In this document: piece by piece, positions 1-9,600 of the stretch | How the letters are laid out: the number at the start of each line of letters is the position of its first letter | Numbering within the stretch: the stretch's first letter is position 1 | Assembly (NCBI GenBank): GCA_900546385.1 | Contig: URCT01000002.1 | Coordinates: 1 to 48,514, forward strand | Direction: 5' to 3' | Length of the DNA stretch: 48,514 nt | From: an uncultured Eubacteriales bacterium | GTDB lineage: Bacteria > Bacillota > Clostridia > Oscillospirales > CAG-382 | The notes under the pieces: model-generated | Seen by the model: the letters and a program-made list of their open reading frames with translations, nothing else | The model's database searches: none | What the model was told of the DNA's origin: nothing | Program-made: the position numbers and the translations under genes

Positions 1-2
1 TG

Positions 3-845
3 GAGCACACAAAATCCGACAACAGCGTTCTCCTCTACACCGTACAAAAATTTTCGTTTTTGTTGACCGATGACCTTGCCGGTGTGGTCGGCGACCAAAT
101 TTACAACACTGTGCGCGGTGATTTTTTCGTTTTCAGCCCGAATGAAATACATTTCGGACGTTTCCTGCGTGCCGGAACGCACCGCTATCTCGATTTTTAC
201 CTGCCGACCGACTATTTTTCGCACGGTTTTTACTCCGACTGTCTGAATCGTACGGATCTTGCCGGATTATTCCGGCAGTCGGACGGAACAGCGGTAAATC
301 TGGTTCATCCGGAGGAAAACACACGTGCGGATATTCTTCGCATTACGGAAACACTGGCCGGAATTGCCGTAAAACATCCCGATGAAGAAGATCACACGGC
401 AGATCTGCGCATTTTTGCCCTTATGCTTGAGCTTTTTGAACACTGTGCAGCCGCATACCGAAAACAAAGCGCATATCCGTTTTCTTCACCCGTTCCGTCG
501 GTTGTTTCGAAAACGCTGCGGTTCATCAACGAGAATTATTTCGAAAACATCCGGCTTGAAGCGCTTTCGAAACGCTTTGGATGCAGTGTGACATATCTTG
601 CCAAATGCTTTCGCAAGCACACCGGAAAGACAGTGCATAAATACTTGACGGAGCGTCGTATTGCGGCGGCAAAGCATCTGCTGAATACCGGGTCAACAGT
701 CACGGAGGCTTGCTATGGTGCAGGCTTCGGCAGCTGTTCGGATTTCATCAAGGTGTTCGGAAAAAATGCGGGCATGACGCCGGGCGAATACCGAAAAAAG
801 AACCGTGCCGAAAAAATGCCGAATGTGAGCAATGAGCAAATATAA
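3..845 (+). CDS. AraC-family transcriptional regulator (5' partial)
   Basis: The frame is open from base 3 with no stop, so the true start lies outside the window. The visible N-terminal part reads like an AraC cupin-type effector domain (GDFFVFSPNEIHF turn, then a beta-rich stretch). The last ~100 residues form the AraC double helix-turn-helix: first HTH around LEALSKRFGCSVTYLAKCF, second around VTEACYGAGFGSCSDFIKVF, closing with the family's GMTPGEYRKK. The stop at 843-845 falls inside an operator-like element that precedes the rhamnosidase gene, so the end of this gene doubles as regulatory DNA. By position it is the obvious candidate activator of the downstream GH78 gene. The sugar sensed cannot be told from sequence. 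Confidence 0.9.
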   Translation, partial: EHTKSDNSVLLYTVQKFSFLLTDDLAGVVGDQIYNTVRGDFFVFSPNEIHFGRFLRAGTHRYLDFYLPTDYFSHGFYSDCLNRTDLAGLFRQSDGTAVNLVHPEENTRADILRITETLAGIAVKHPDEEDHTADLRIFALMLELFEHCAAAYRKQSAYPFSSPVPSVVSKTLRFINENYFENIRLEALSKRFGCSVTYLAKCFRKHTGKTVHKYLTERRIAAAKHLLNTGSTVTEACYGAGFGSCSDFIKVFGKNAGMTPGEYRKKNRAEKMPNVSNEQI

Positions 846-866
846 GTGAGCTTTGCGTATTAACTT
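822..866 (+). promoter_or_regulatory. Putative AraC-type operator, copy 1
   Basis: This 45-bp block matches 6481-6525 at 41 of 45 positions. It contains two GTGAG direct repeats beginning at 825 and 846, exactly 21 bp (two helical turns) apart. The second repeat lies next to a -35 box (TTAACT, 860-865). Direct repeats about 21 bp apart just upstream of -35 are the usual arrangement for AraC/XylS activators. The left half lies in the last codons of the AraC gene. That it is an operator is inferred from spacing and duplication. Confidence 0.65.
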
Positions 867-888
867 TCTTTTGTCCATACGCTACAAT
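860..888 (+). promoter_or_regulatory. Sigma-A type promoter of the GH78 gene
   Basis: TTAACT (860-865), 17-nt spacer, TACAAT (883-888). The predicted start near 895 gives a leader of about 33 nt before the ATG at 928. The weak -35 fits an activator-dependent promoter. Confidence 0.6.
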
Positions 889-927
889 ACTGCTGTAAAA
901 GAAAACCGCACCGAAAGGACAAAAACT

Positions 928-3303
928 ATGTTTTCCTGCCGATTTATCCAAGCCACACGTCATTTTGCGACCTACGAAAAACCGGTCTGTGCGCCGTATT
1001 TGCGAAAGACTTTCACACTTGACCGTCTACCCGAAAAAGCCTCCCTCTCCCTCACCGCAACCGGCTTCTATCGGTTTTGGGTCAACGGCAGAGAGCTTAC
1101 CGCTTCGCGCCTTGCGCCGTGTATCACGAATCCCGATGATATTCTGTTTTACGATACTTACGATGTGAAGCCTTTTCTGAAAGCGGGACAAAACTGCTTT
1201 GCCTTTCTTCTCGGCAACGGCGTTTCCAATGCCATCGGCGGTTTCATTTGGGAGTTTGACAAAGCGGTTTTCCGTTCTTCTCCCAAGCTGGCGCTTTCTT
1301 TTGAAGCCGCGTGCGGCGAACAAAGCATCCGCTTCGAAGCGGATGAAAGCTTCAAATGCGCTTCTTCACCGATCTTTTTCGACGATCTCCGCAGCGGCGA
1401 ATTCTATGACGCAAATGCGGAAATTCCCGGTTGGAATATGCCTGATTTTGACGACAGCACGTGGCAAAACGCCTATATCTGTGAGCCGCCGCGCGGCAAA
1501 GCGGTTCAAAACGATACCGAACCGGTAGTTATCGCCAAAGAATTAAAGCCGATTAAAATCTATGAGGGCTATCACAAAGCACCCGAACGTCCCGGCAAAA
1601 AGTGTCCGGACGCCAAAAAGCATTCGCAGACGGCGTTTTACAAGCCCGAACCGGGCGAAAAAGGCTTCGTTTTTGAGTTTTCCGAAAACACGGCCTGCGT
1701 GCCGCGCCTTCGCATTCGCGGCCGAAAAGGGCAGAAAATCGTCCTGCAGGCGGCGGAATACTGCGACAAGGACGGCGGCATCAACTTTGAAAGCATCGGT
1801 ATGTTTTATCCGGACGGCTTTTGCCAACGGGATATTTACATCTGCAACGGAGAGGGTGTCGAGGAATACGTCCCGTCGTTCACCTATCACGGCGCACGTT
1901 ACTTTCTTGTTATCGGCGCGGATAAAGAGCAGATTTCGGAGGATACCGTCACCATGCTGGTGCAGAACAGCAATGTGCGCGAACGCGGCTCTTTTTCCTG
2001 CTCCGATCCGGTTGCAAACGCTTTGCAGAAAAGCGCACGTACCGGCGACCTTGCCAATCTTGTGCATATTCCGACCGACTGTCCGCACCGCGAGAAAAAC
2101 GGATGGACAGGCGACGCGGCGGTATCGGCCGAGCATATGATCCAAAATCTTGCCGTCGAGCGCGTTTGGAAGCATTGGTTAAAGATGATACGCGCCGCCC
2201 AACGCGCGGACGGCGTTCTGCCCGGCATTGTTCCGACCGCCGGTTACAGCTACACCTGGGGCAATGGACCGTTATGGGATTCGGTCATCATCGAGCTGCC
2301 GTATCAAGCCTATATCTACCGCGGCGATCTTTCGCTTTTCCGGGAGGTATCCGACACCGTCCTGCGTTATCTTCACTATCTCGCCGGAAAGCGGAATCCG
2401 GACGGTTCGCTTGCCTTCGGCCTTGGCGATTGGTGTCATGCATTAAGACAAGGCGGCGGCAACTATCTCTGTCCGCTTGAGATTTCGGATACCATCATCG
2501 CCGTAAATATCTGCCGAAAAGCGGCGTTCTTATTTGATAAATGCGGCATGAGCGTGCAGCGTGTATTTGCCGAAGCACTCGAAAAAGAGCTGCTTCAAAC
2601 CGTGCGTGAGCGGTTTATCGACTACGATACCATGACCATGCGCGGTTCGTGTCAGACAGCGCAGGCCTTAGGGCTATATTACAATATTTTCGAAAAGGGC
2701 GAGCGAAAAGAAGCTTACCAACGCTTGCTGGAATTTGTTCACATGGAGGATGACCACCTGAACGGCGGTATGCTCGGCGTGCGCATTCTGTTCCGCACGC
2801 TTGCTGCTTTCGGCGACGCGGAGCTTGCGTATACACTTATCACACGCACCGACGCGCCGTCGTATGGCATTTGGGTCAAAAACTTCGGCCTTGTCTCCCT
2901 GCCGGAGACCTTCCGCACCTGTGTCAACGGCTACGATACATCGCTCAATCACCACTTTTTCGGCGATATTTCCGGCTTTTTCATGTCACACATAGCCGGG
3001 CTTCAGATCAATCCGTATCACGATGATCCGACGGAAGTACGCGTTGCGCCAAACTTTATTTTCTCGCTTGACCATGCGGAAGCTTATTACGACACCGTCG
3101 GCGGCCGGATAAAGGTAAAATGGGAACGCGTGGGAGAAGCCGTTGACCTTCGCATTCAAAAAGCAGACGGCGTTCACGGTGCGGTCGAATTGCCGTATGG
3201 ATATGTATTCACACGCATAACCGGTGCGGACGACTTAAGCATAAGCGACAGGCGGATATATGAACTGCGAAACGCGGTCTATACCGTTTTCAAAAAGAAA
3301 TAG
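928..3303 (+). CDS. GH78 alpha-L-rhamnosidase, intracellular
   Basis: Predicted 791-residue exo-enzyme releasing terminal alpha-L-rhamnose from oligosaccharides. The N-terminal half holds beta-sandwich domains typical of GH78 (FYRFWVNGRELTASRLAPC; DFDDSTW). The (alpha/alpha)6 catalytic part carries the family signature at residues 382-397 (PTDCPHREKNGWTGDA). D384, E389 and D396 sit at the spacing of the conserved acidic residues of GH78, and E660 in LPETF is the likely general base. No signal peptide is visible, so it should act in the cytoplasm. I chose the ATG at 928 because GAAAGGAC precedes it and because the open frame back to 853 would start upstream of the promoter. It is monocistronic: own promoter, terminator right after the stop. 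Family assignment is firm; the exact substrate is not known. Confidence 0.88.
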   Translation: MFSCRFIQATRHFATYEKPVCAPYLRKTFTLDRLPEKASLSLTATGFYRFWVNGRELTASRLAPCITNPDDILFYDTYDVKPFLKAGQNCFAFLLGNGVSNAIGGFIWEFDKAVFRSSPKLALSFEAACGEQSIRFEADESFKCASSPIFFDDLRSGEFYDANAEIPGWNMPDFDDSTWQNAYICEPPRGKAVQNDTEPVVIAKELKPIKIYEGYHKAPERPGKKCPDAKKHSQTAFYKPEPGEKGFVFEFSENTACVPRLRIRGRKGQKIVLQAAEYCDKDGGINFESIGMFYPDGFCQRDIYICNGEGVEEYVPSFTYHGARYFLVIGADKEQISEDTVTMLVQNSNVRERGSFSCSDPVANALQKSARTGDLANLVHIPTDCPHREKNGWTGDAAVSAEHMIQNLAVERVWKHWLKMIRAAQRADGVLPGIVPTAGYSYTWGNGPLWDSVIIELPYQAYIYRGDLSLFREVSDTVLRYLHYLAGKRNPDGSLAFGLGDWCHALRQGGGNYLCPLEISDTIIAVNICRKAAFLFDKCGMSVQRVFAEALEKELLQTVRERFIDYDTMTMRGSCQTAQALGLYYNIFEKGERKEAYQRLLEFVHMEDDHLNGGMLGVRILFRTLAAFGDAELAYTLITRTDAPSYGIWVKNFGLVSLPETFRTCVNGYDTSLNHHFFGDISGFFMSHIAGLQINPYHDDPTEVRVAPNFIFSLDHAEAYYDTVGGRIKVKWERVGEAVDLRIQKADGVHGAVELPYGYVFTRITGADDLSISDRRIYELRNAVYTVFKKK

Positions 3304-3305
3304 AC

Positions 3306-3344
3306 AAAAACGGACGCTATCGTTTCTGATACCGTCCGTTTTTT
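3306..3344. terminator. Bidirectional rho-independent terminator
   Basis: A 12-bp stem with one mismatch (ACGGACGCTATC / GATACCGTCCGT), 6-nt loop, T6 on the right and A5 on the left. It serves both the GH78 gene and the convergent GH95 gene. Confidence 0.85.
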
Positions 3345-3349
3345 GTTGC

Positions 3350-5584
3350 TTATATTTCATCTGCCGTTCGGAGGTTTTGCCAAACCACACAGCCGTCTTT
3401 CCATTCAAAGTCGAGAATTTTCCCGTCTTTTAAGCGGTATCCCGTGAGTTTTCCGGAATCAAGCTCTTTCGGAAGTGCCGGCAGAAGCGTTCCGTCCTGC
3501 GCAACAAGCATAGCCAATATGCCGGCCATCACGCCGAAGTTTCCGTCGATCTGAAACGGCGGATGCGCGCAGAGCAGATTTTTATAAACGCCGCCCGTGC
3601 AGCAGACCGCGTCCGTTTCGACCGGCGTCAGAAACCGCGCAAGAAACCGCGATACTTCTTCTTTTTCGCCAAGCGATGCCCATAAGCATAATTTCCACGC
3701 AAGACTCCAGCCCGTGCCGTCGCCGCCGCGCTCGACAAGGGATGCTTTGCAGGCGTTTGCCGAGCGAGGATCGTTTTTCACATCGATAATGCCGCCCGGA
3801 AACAACGCGTACAGGTGCGACACATGACGGTGATGCAGCTCGGTCGGCGTGTGCGGTTCGTCCCATTCGACAATTTTCCCGTCCGTGCCGACCGTAACCG
3901 GCTTCATGCGCGGCAAAACCGCCCGGATCCGTGCTTCCAGCTCCGTATCGCAGGTATCGATATGCGCTCCTGCCTCCAAAATATCGCAAAACAGACCGTA
4001 TACAAGGCTGTCTGTCATGGCGCTTGCGCGCGCGACGGCGCATTTTCCGCCGTTTTCATCGTAAAACGCATTTTCCGGCGACGTGGTCGGGCAAACCGAA
4101 AGCCGGTCATCCAAACGGATGCCGCACAGCTCATGTAAATAGAACAGTGCCGCTTGCTTCATGAGCGGATAAGCGTCGGCTTCAAGGTATTCGACGTTAC
4201 CGGTATACCGATAGTACCGATACAGCTCACGGCACAGCCACGCGCCGCTTGCATTCCAAAAGCCCCATTCGGCAGCGGCTGAAGCCGGCAGTGCAAAGCC
4301 CCAGACATCGCTGTTATGATGCAGCACAAAGCCGTCGGCATGATAGAGTACGCGAGCCGCCTCTTTTCCGGTCACACTTCTGTCCTTCACAAAGCGGACA
4401 AGCGGTTCAAAGCAATCGAAAAGACCGCAGGAAAGAAGCGGCTGATAGTTCATTTCGGTATTGATGTTTAATGTATAGTTGCTGCGCCAGGGCGGTGTTA
4501 AGCTTTCGTTCCACAGGCCTTGCAGGTTAGAGGCTTGGGTTCCCTTGCGCGAACAGCTGATGGCGAGGTATTTGCCATAGTCAAACAAGAGCGCATAAAG
4601 TCCGACGTCCGCACGGTTTTTCCCAAATGCGGCCAAACGTTCATCGGTCGGAAGAAAATCGCGCGAAGAACCGAAAAACGTGAGCCTTGTGGTGCTAAAC
4701 AAAGCGCGATAATCGGCGATATGCGCGTCTTTCAGTGTTTCAAAGCCTTTTGAAGCGGCACGGGCAAGCGTTTGCAAAACGTTGATGCGGAACGCGTCGG
4801 TGTCATCCAGTGCGAACGGCGAAAGAAAATTGGTATCAGCCGCCAAAAGAAATATTGCTTCCGAAGCCTCCGATACCAAAAGCGCGTCCGGGCGGACGTG
4901 CAAAACGCCGTCGGTCAAGATGCGCAACCGCGCATAAAACTGCACGCCCTTTTGATCCGGCTCTTGCGAATAGGCAAGCGCATAGCCGCACTTGTTTTCG
5001 GGCGTTTCATAGGAGAGCCCCGGTGCTTCTCCTTGCAGGATCAAGTCGTTTCCGTCCGTAAAAACGCGGCTTTTGAGCGGCGAACCGAGCGACACATCAA
5101 ACGACAGCGCAGCCTTTGTATCGCACGCAAAGCGAAGGACAAACACGCGGTCGGGATAGGACAGAAATGCCGTTTTTGTATAAGTCGCGCCACAGCAGTC
5201 ATAAGAGCTTTCAAGCAGCGCGTTTTCAAGGTCTAACGCGCGGACATACGAGCTGACAGCGGCGTGTGAGGTATGTATCAACAGATTGCCGAGCGGCAGA
5301 TACACCTCGCTCCGGTTGCCCAAAAAATCGGCTGCGGCAAGATAGGCCTTGCGGTATTCCCCATTCAAGGTGTATTCCTTTGTTTTTTGATAGGCTTCGT
5401 AAGCAGCGGGATTCGGGCGCTTGCCTCCGGGAAAGCCCGACCAAAGCGTGTCGAGGTTCAGCGAATAGCGGTCGGAATCGGTGCCGGAATACGCGGTAGC
5501 GCCAAAAAAGCCGTTGCCCAAGGGCAGGATCTCATGAAAGCTCTTGGCAGGTGAAGTGTAAAAAAGGCGGGAGGATGAATTCAT
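3350..5584 (-). CDS. GH95 alpha-L-fucosidase, intracellular
   Basis: Predicted 744-residue inverting alpha-L-fucosidase (typical GH95 activity: alpha-1,2-fucosyl linkages; some members act on alpha-L-galactosides). Family landmarks are clear: ILPLGNGFFGA and LNLDTLWSG near the N-terminus, NINTEMNYQ at 373-381, HHNSDVWG, SPEN with E504, and DGNFG with D680. N373/N375, E504 and D680 match the Asn-x-Asn, Glu and Asp catalytic set known from bifidobacterial AfcA, so the enzyme should be active. There is no signal peptide, so it probably acts on imported oligosaccharides. The start is fixed by AGGAGCG and by an ATGA overlap with the stop of the upstream AraC gene, which implies translational coupling. 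Its terminator is shared with the convergent GH78 gene. Confidence 0.92.
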   Translation of the reverse strand: MNSSSRLFYTSPAKSFHEILPLGNGFFGATAYSGTDSDRYSLNLDTLWSGFPGGKRPNPAAYEAYQKTKEYTLNGEYRKAYLAAADFLGNRSEVYLPLGNLLIHTSHAAVSSYVRALDLENALLESSYDCCGATYTKTAFLSYPDRVFVLRFACDTKAALSFDVSLGSPLKSRVFTDGNDLILQGEAPGLSYETPENKCGYALAYSQEPDQKGVQFYARLRILTDGVLHVRPDALLVSEASEAIFLLAADTNFLSPFALDDTDAFRINVLQTLARAASKGFETLKDAHIADYRALFSTTRLTFFGSSRDFLPTDERLAAFGKNRADVGLYALLFDYGKYLAISCSRKGTQASNLQGLWNESLTPPWRSNYTLNINTEMNYQPLLSCGLFDCFEPLVRFVKDRSVTGKEAARVLYHADGFVLHHNSDVWGFALPASAAAEWGFWNASGAWLCRELYRYYRYTGNVEYLEADAYPLMKQAALFYLHELCGIRLDDRLSVCPTTSPENAFYDENGGKCAVARASAMTDSLVYGLFCDILEAGAHIDTCDTELEARIRAVLPRMKPVTVGTDGKIVEWDEPHTPTELHHRHVSHLYALFPGGIIDVKNDPRSANACKASLVERGGDGTGWSLAWKLCLWASLGEKEEVSRFLARFLTPVETDAVCCTGGVYKNLLCAHPPFQIDGNFGVMAGILAMLVAQDGTLLPALPKELDSGKLTGYRLKDGKILDFEWKDGCVVWQNLRTADEI

Positions 5585-6387
5585 ATTTCGCTCCTATTAT
5601 CGGGATAAAACGTTTTCTCTTGAAAGGCCGAAGGATACAGGCCATACGATTTATGAAACGCGCCGGAAAAGGCGGCAATGCTTGAAAAGCCGCTGGCTTC
5701 GGCGGCTTCTCCGACCGACGCGCCATTCGCAAGCATCCGGATAGCGGCGGAAAACCGATAGTTTTTGATATACTGATACGGCGTGATGCCGGTATATTGC
5801 TTGAAAACCTTTTGAAAATAATTGGTGGCAAGGTGCGCACAGCTTGCAAGCTGTTCGACGGTGATATTCTCTTTGAAATGCGCATGGATGTAGGCAAGGC
5901 TTTCGTTTAACAGCTCGTTATTTTCGGGAATGACCGAAAATTCGCGGTCGATGAGGGAAATGAGCGTGCGCACGGCGTTTTCCATGATGACAAGGTCGCC
6001 GGTATGAAGCGTTTCATAGGGGCCGGGCTTGCAAAGCCCGGCAATTTCAAAGCACAGTGCGGCACTTTGCGCGATGAGCGGATATTTTTTTAAATCGATA
6101 TCGAGAATACCGCCGAAAAACAGCGGCGGCAGCAGGGAAAAATCGATATAATCATGCGCGATTCGGTCGTCCTTGCTGTAAAACGGCACAAACTCCATGT
6201 TTTGCGGAAACAGATACAGGTGTTCATGATAGATCGGAATTTTATGCGCGCCATTGGTATAATAGAGCTTGCCGGAATGATAAATGTGCAGCCGGTTGAT
6301 GTTCCGATGCTTTTGCGTGTTCCAGGTGCCGTGAATGGTGCAGGAACCGCAGGTGTATAAATAAACATTTTCGATAAGAGCAGACAT
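5581..6387 (-). CDS. AraC-family transcriptional regulator
   Basis: A 268-residue regulator with an N-terminal cupin-like sensing domain (RLHIYHSGKLYY, then the HEHLYLFPQNMEFVPF turn). Its C-terminal AraC double HTH (VEQLASCAHLATNYFQKVFKQYTGITPYQYIKNYRF and VGEAAEASGFSSIAAFSGAFHKSYGLYPSAF, each quoted here as a landmark region) is complete. The start at 6387 is preceded by AGAGGG. It is the first gene of a two-gene minus-strand operon with GH95; the overlapping ATGA couples the two. It is divergent from the SLH-GH99 gene, whose upstream region contains the second copy of the duplicated operator, so this protein or the AraC at the window start could bind there. Confidence 0.92.
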   Translation of the reverse strand: MSALIENVYLYTCGSCTIHGTWNTQKHRNINRLHIYHSGKLYYTNGAHKIPIYHEHLYLFPQNMEFVPFYSKDDRIAHDYIDFSLLPPLFFGGILDIDLKKYPLIAQSAALCFEIAGLCKPGPYETLHTGDLVIMENAVRTLISLIDREFSVIPENNELLNESLAYIHAHFKENITVEQLASCAHLATNYFQKVFKQYTGITPYQYIKNYRFSAAIRMLANGASVGEAAEASGFSSIAAFSGAFHKSYGLYPSAFQEKTFYPDNRSEI

Positions 6388-6480
6388 ATTACCCTCTTTT
6401 CCCGTGTTCCTGCAAGAGGACCTTTTGATTTGAAATCATCATAACACAGAATGGACAAAAATTCCATCCTTCGGTTCAAC

Positions 6481-6525
6481 AAAGTGAGGAACGAGCAAAT
6501 ATAAGTGAACTTTGCGTATTAACTT
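6481..6525 (+). promoter_or_regulatory. Putative AraC-type operator, copy 2
   Basis: A near copy of 822-866. GTGAG at 6484 and GTGAA at 6505 are again 21 bp apart, followed by a shared CTTTGCGTATTAACTT block that contains the -35 box. It lies between the divergent AraC/GH95 operon and the SLH-GH99 operon. Confidence 0.65.
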
Positions 6526-6547
6526 CTTTTTCGTCTTGGGCTAAAAT
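6519..6547 (+). promoter_or_regulatory. Sigma-A type promoter of the SLH-GH99 operon
   Basis: TTAACT (6519-6524), 17-nt spacer, TAAAAT (6542-6547). Same -35, spacer and operator phasing as the promoter at 860-888. The predicted leader is about 100 nt. Confidence 0.6.
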
Positions 6548-6656
6548 AATACCGAGAACACTCTTAAAATACACAAAACGGACGAGAAAAGAAACCAAAA
6601 TCTTTGGATAAAGTGTAAAAATACGCTTTGTCCGAAAAAAAGAAAGAAGGAGAAGA

Positions 6657-9600
6657 ATGAAAAAAAGATTCACGCGGCGCATTCTTTTTGCGGCGCTGCT
6701 GGCGGCCGTTCTTGCCGCTTCGGCAAGAGCCGCCCTTGAACGCGTCGAAACGTATCCGGCCGGGCATTTCACGGATGTCGCCGAAACAGATTGGTTTGAG
6801 GACAGCGTGAAAACGACTTACGAATACGGCGTGATGAACGGCAAAGCGGCTACGCTCTTTGCACCGACCGACACGCTTTCGGTTGCCGAGGCTTTGACGC
6901 TTTCGGCGCGCATTCATGCGTTGACAAACGAAAAACCGCTTTCCTCGGAAACAAGCGGCGTTTGGTATGAGCCATATATCCGTTACCTGAAAGAAAACGG
7001 CTTTTTGCGGAAGGGAAGGTTTGACGACTATGACCGCCCGATCAGACGCTATGAATTTGCCGAAATATTAAGTGCGGTCTGCGGCAGGCTTCCGGAAATC
7101 AACACGCTTGATGCGATTCCGGACGTTTCGAGTGATCTGCCGTATGAAAGTGCCGTTCTTTCGCTGTACCGTGCCGGAATCCTGACCGGCAACGACGAAA
7201 CAGGAACCTTTGGTGCGAACACCAACCTTTTGCGCAGCGAGATCGCCGCCATGCTTTCGCGCGTGATTCTTGCCGACAAGCGCGTCGCAAAGACGTATCC
7301 GTCGGTGAATGCACAGCTTTCCGCGGCCTATGCGCTCATTGACTGTGTCAACGGAAACGGCCGTAAAGGCCTTTCCAATGGATGGACCTATGATAACCGG
7401 TTTGATCTTATGAACACGACCGGCGCACAAAAGAATTTTCTTCACGACGAAAGCGATACCGAATTTTACGCCTTAGCGCGGCGTTTTGAAGCGCAAAAGG
7501 ACGGAAAGCTGACTTTAGAGGCAATGCTCGATGTGGCATCCTCTGACGGCGGCGTGTATCTTCTCTTTGAGGACGAGAACGAAAACGCGGTGGTCGGACT
7601 GCGCGAAAACGGCGGCTTTTGGGAGTTGTTCGGCGAAAATGCGACGCTTTCGTCTGTTGCCGTGCCAAAAGACAAGCGCACGCCGGTTGTGTTTCGGATG
7701 ACGCTTGACCTTGACCGGAAAACCGCGTGCTGCACGGTCGATGAGCAGAATGTCGGTGCGGTGACACTGCCAGAAAAGGCGCTTGCACGGCTTGTGATCG
7801 GAATCACCGACAAAGGCAAGGGCACGGTCAAGCTAAACCATTTGAAGCTTGATAAGAACTATTTGCTTGACGAGCATTTCTTTGTGTCCGAAAGCAGTGT
7901 CGGGAAAGCACCGATGGGCTGGAACGTTACCGGCGATTTCACGGTGGAAAAAATCGAAACCGAATTCGGCGCCGACGTGTTTAGCCTACGCGGAAGCAAA
8001 GCGGCGGCTGAAAAGAAGCTCGACAAAATAAGCGGCCGCCTTGTGTTCGAAACCATGCTGCTTTTGCCGAAAGAAAGCGATTCGGCAGCCTTTTCCGTTC
8101 GTTCTGCCGGAAAAGACGCCGTGAAAATCGAATACAAAAACGGTAAGATCGCCTGCGGCGGCACAGACCTTGGCACATACACGCCGAATGTTTGGCAGAC
8201 GTTAGCCGTCAAGGCCGATACACAGAACAAAACCGCAGATATTTATATCAACGGCAAGAAAAAGGCGACGGTCGCCTGCGATGCGGCGAACTTTGACGGT
8301 CTTCTGCTTTCGACCGACGGAAGCGCGGTTTGGTTTGACGATGTCCGCGTTTACGGAAATCCCGAAAAGTCGGCGGACTATCCGGCAAAGCCGCAGGCTG
8401 CGTCCTCCGACAACTACGAGGTCGGCATGAATATGTGCTACTTATGGCGCGATTCCGAATCGCTCGAAGGCTGGGATGCGGTCAGTCCGTTTGCGGAATT
8501 CGAGCCTTATCTCGGCTATTACGACGACGGCCTTGCGGAAACAGCCGACTGGGAATTAAAGCAAATGGCGGAACACGGTGTGGACTTCATCAACGTATGC
8601 TGGTATGCACCGCAGGAAAAAATGACCGCTCCGATCAAAAAAATGCGTTATTCCCATGCGGCACTGAACGAAGGCTACATGAACGCCGAAAACAGCGATT
8701 ATGTCAAATTCTGCATCATGTGGGAAAACAGCACGCGGTATGTGGGTGCTTCCAACCTTGAAGAGTTCAAGGAATACATTTGGAAATACTGGAAAGAGTA
8801 TTATTTTTCCGACTCGCGCTATGAAACGCTGGACGGAAAAGCGCTTCTCACGGTTTGGAGCTTGGACATCTTCCTAAAAACCTTTGGCGGCACCGAGGGC
8901 GCGGCGCAAGCCGTCGAATTCATGCGCTCCGAGCTTACGCAAATGGGCTACGACGGTCTTGTCTTGCTCTTTGCCACCACGCAGATCGTGCCGCAAAGCA
9001 CCTATGCCGCCATTTCTTCGATCGGCGCGGACGGCACCTACAACTACCATTGGTCAGCCGCCGGCTACAATCCGAGCGTTCAGATTACCGGCAACCAAAC
9101 CAATCTCAATGCGGCAAAATCCGTATCCTCTCACAGCGTACCGACCGTCTCTATCGGCTTTAACGACATCGGCCGCAACAATTCACGCGACCCGATCATT
9201 TCGGTCTCCGACCACTTAACAGTCTGCGGAGAAATCAAAAAGCTGCTTGCCGATTTCAAAACCGACTCTTGGCGCGACCGCACCGTCATGATTTCCACCT
9301 GGAACGAATATTCCGAGGGCACGTATATCGCGCCGACCGCTTCGACCGGCTTTGATTATCTTGAAAACCTGCGCACGGCTTTCACCTCCGACACCTCCGA
9401 CCACGCGTCGTTGGACGCAAAGCCGACGGACGAACAAAAGAGCCGCGTTTCGCATTTGTATCCGGAGGGCTTTGCGCCGCTTCGCCGCTATCAGCTTGAA
9501 AAGACGGACGCAGAAAAGATCGCCGAGGATACCGAAAGTCTTGTTTCGGTCTTGCGGTTCGATATGGCAAACGAAAAAGAAAGTGCGGCATGGGATGCCA

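Noticed and set aside
1543..2175. 210-codon minus-strand frame
   Set aside because: Antisense to the GH78 catalytic core, no RBS or recognisable motif.
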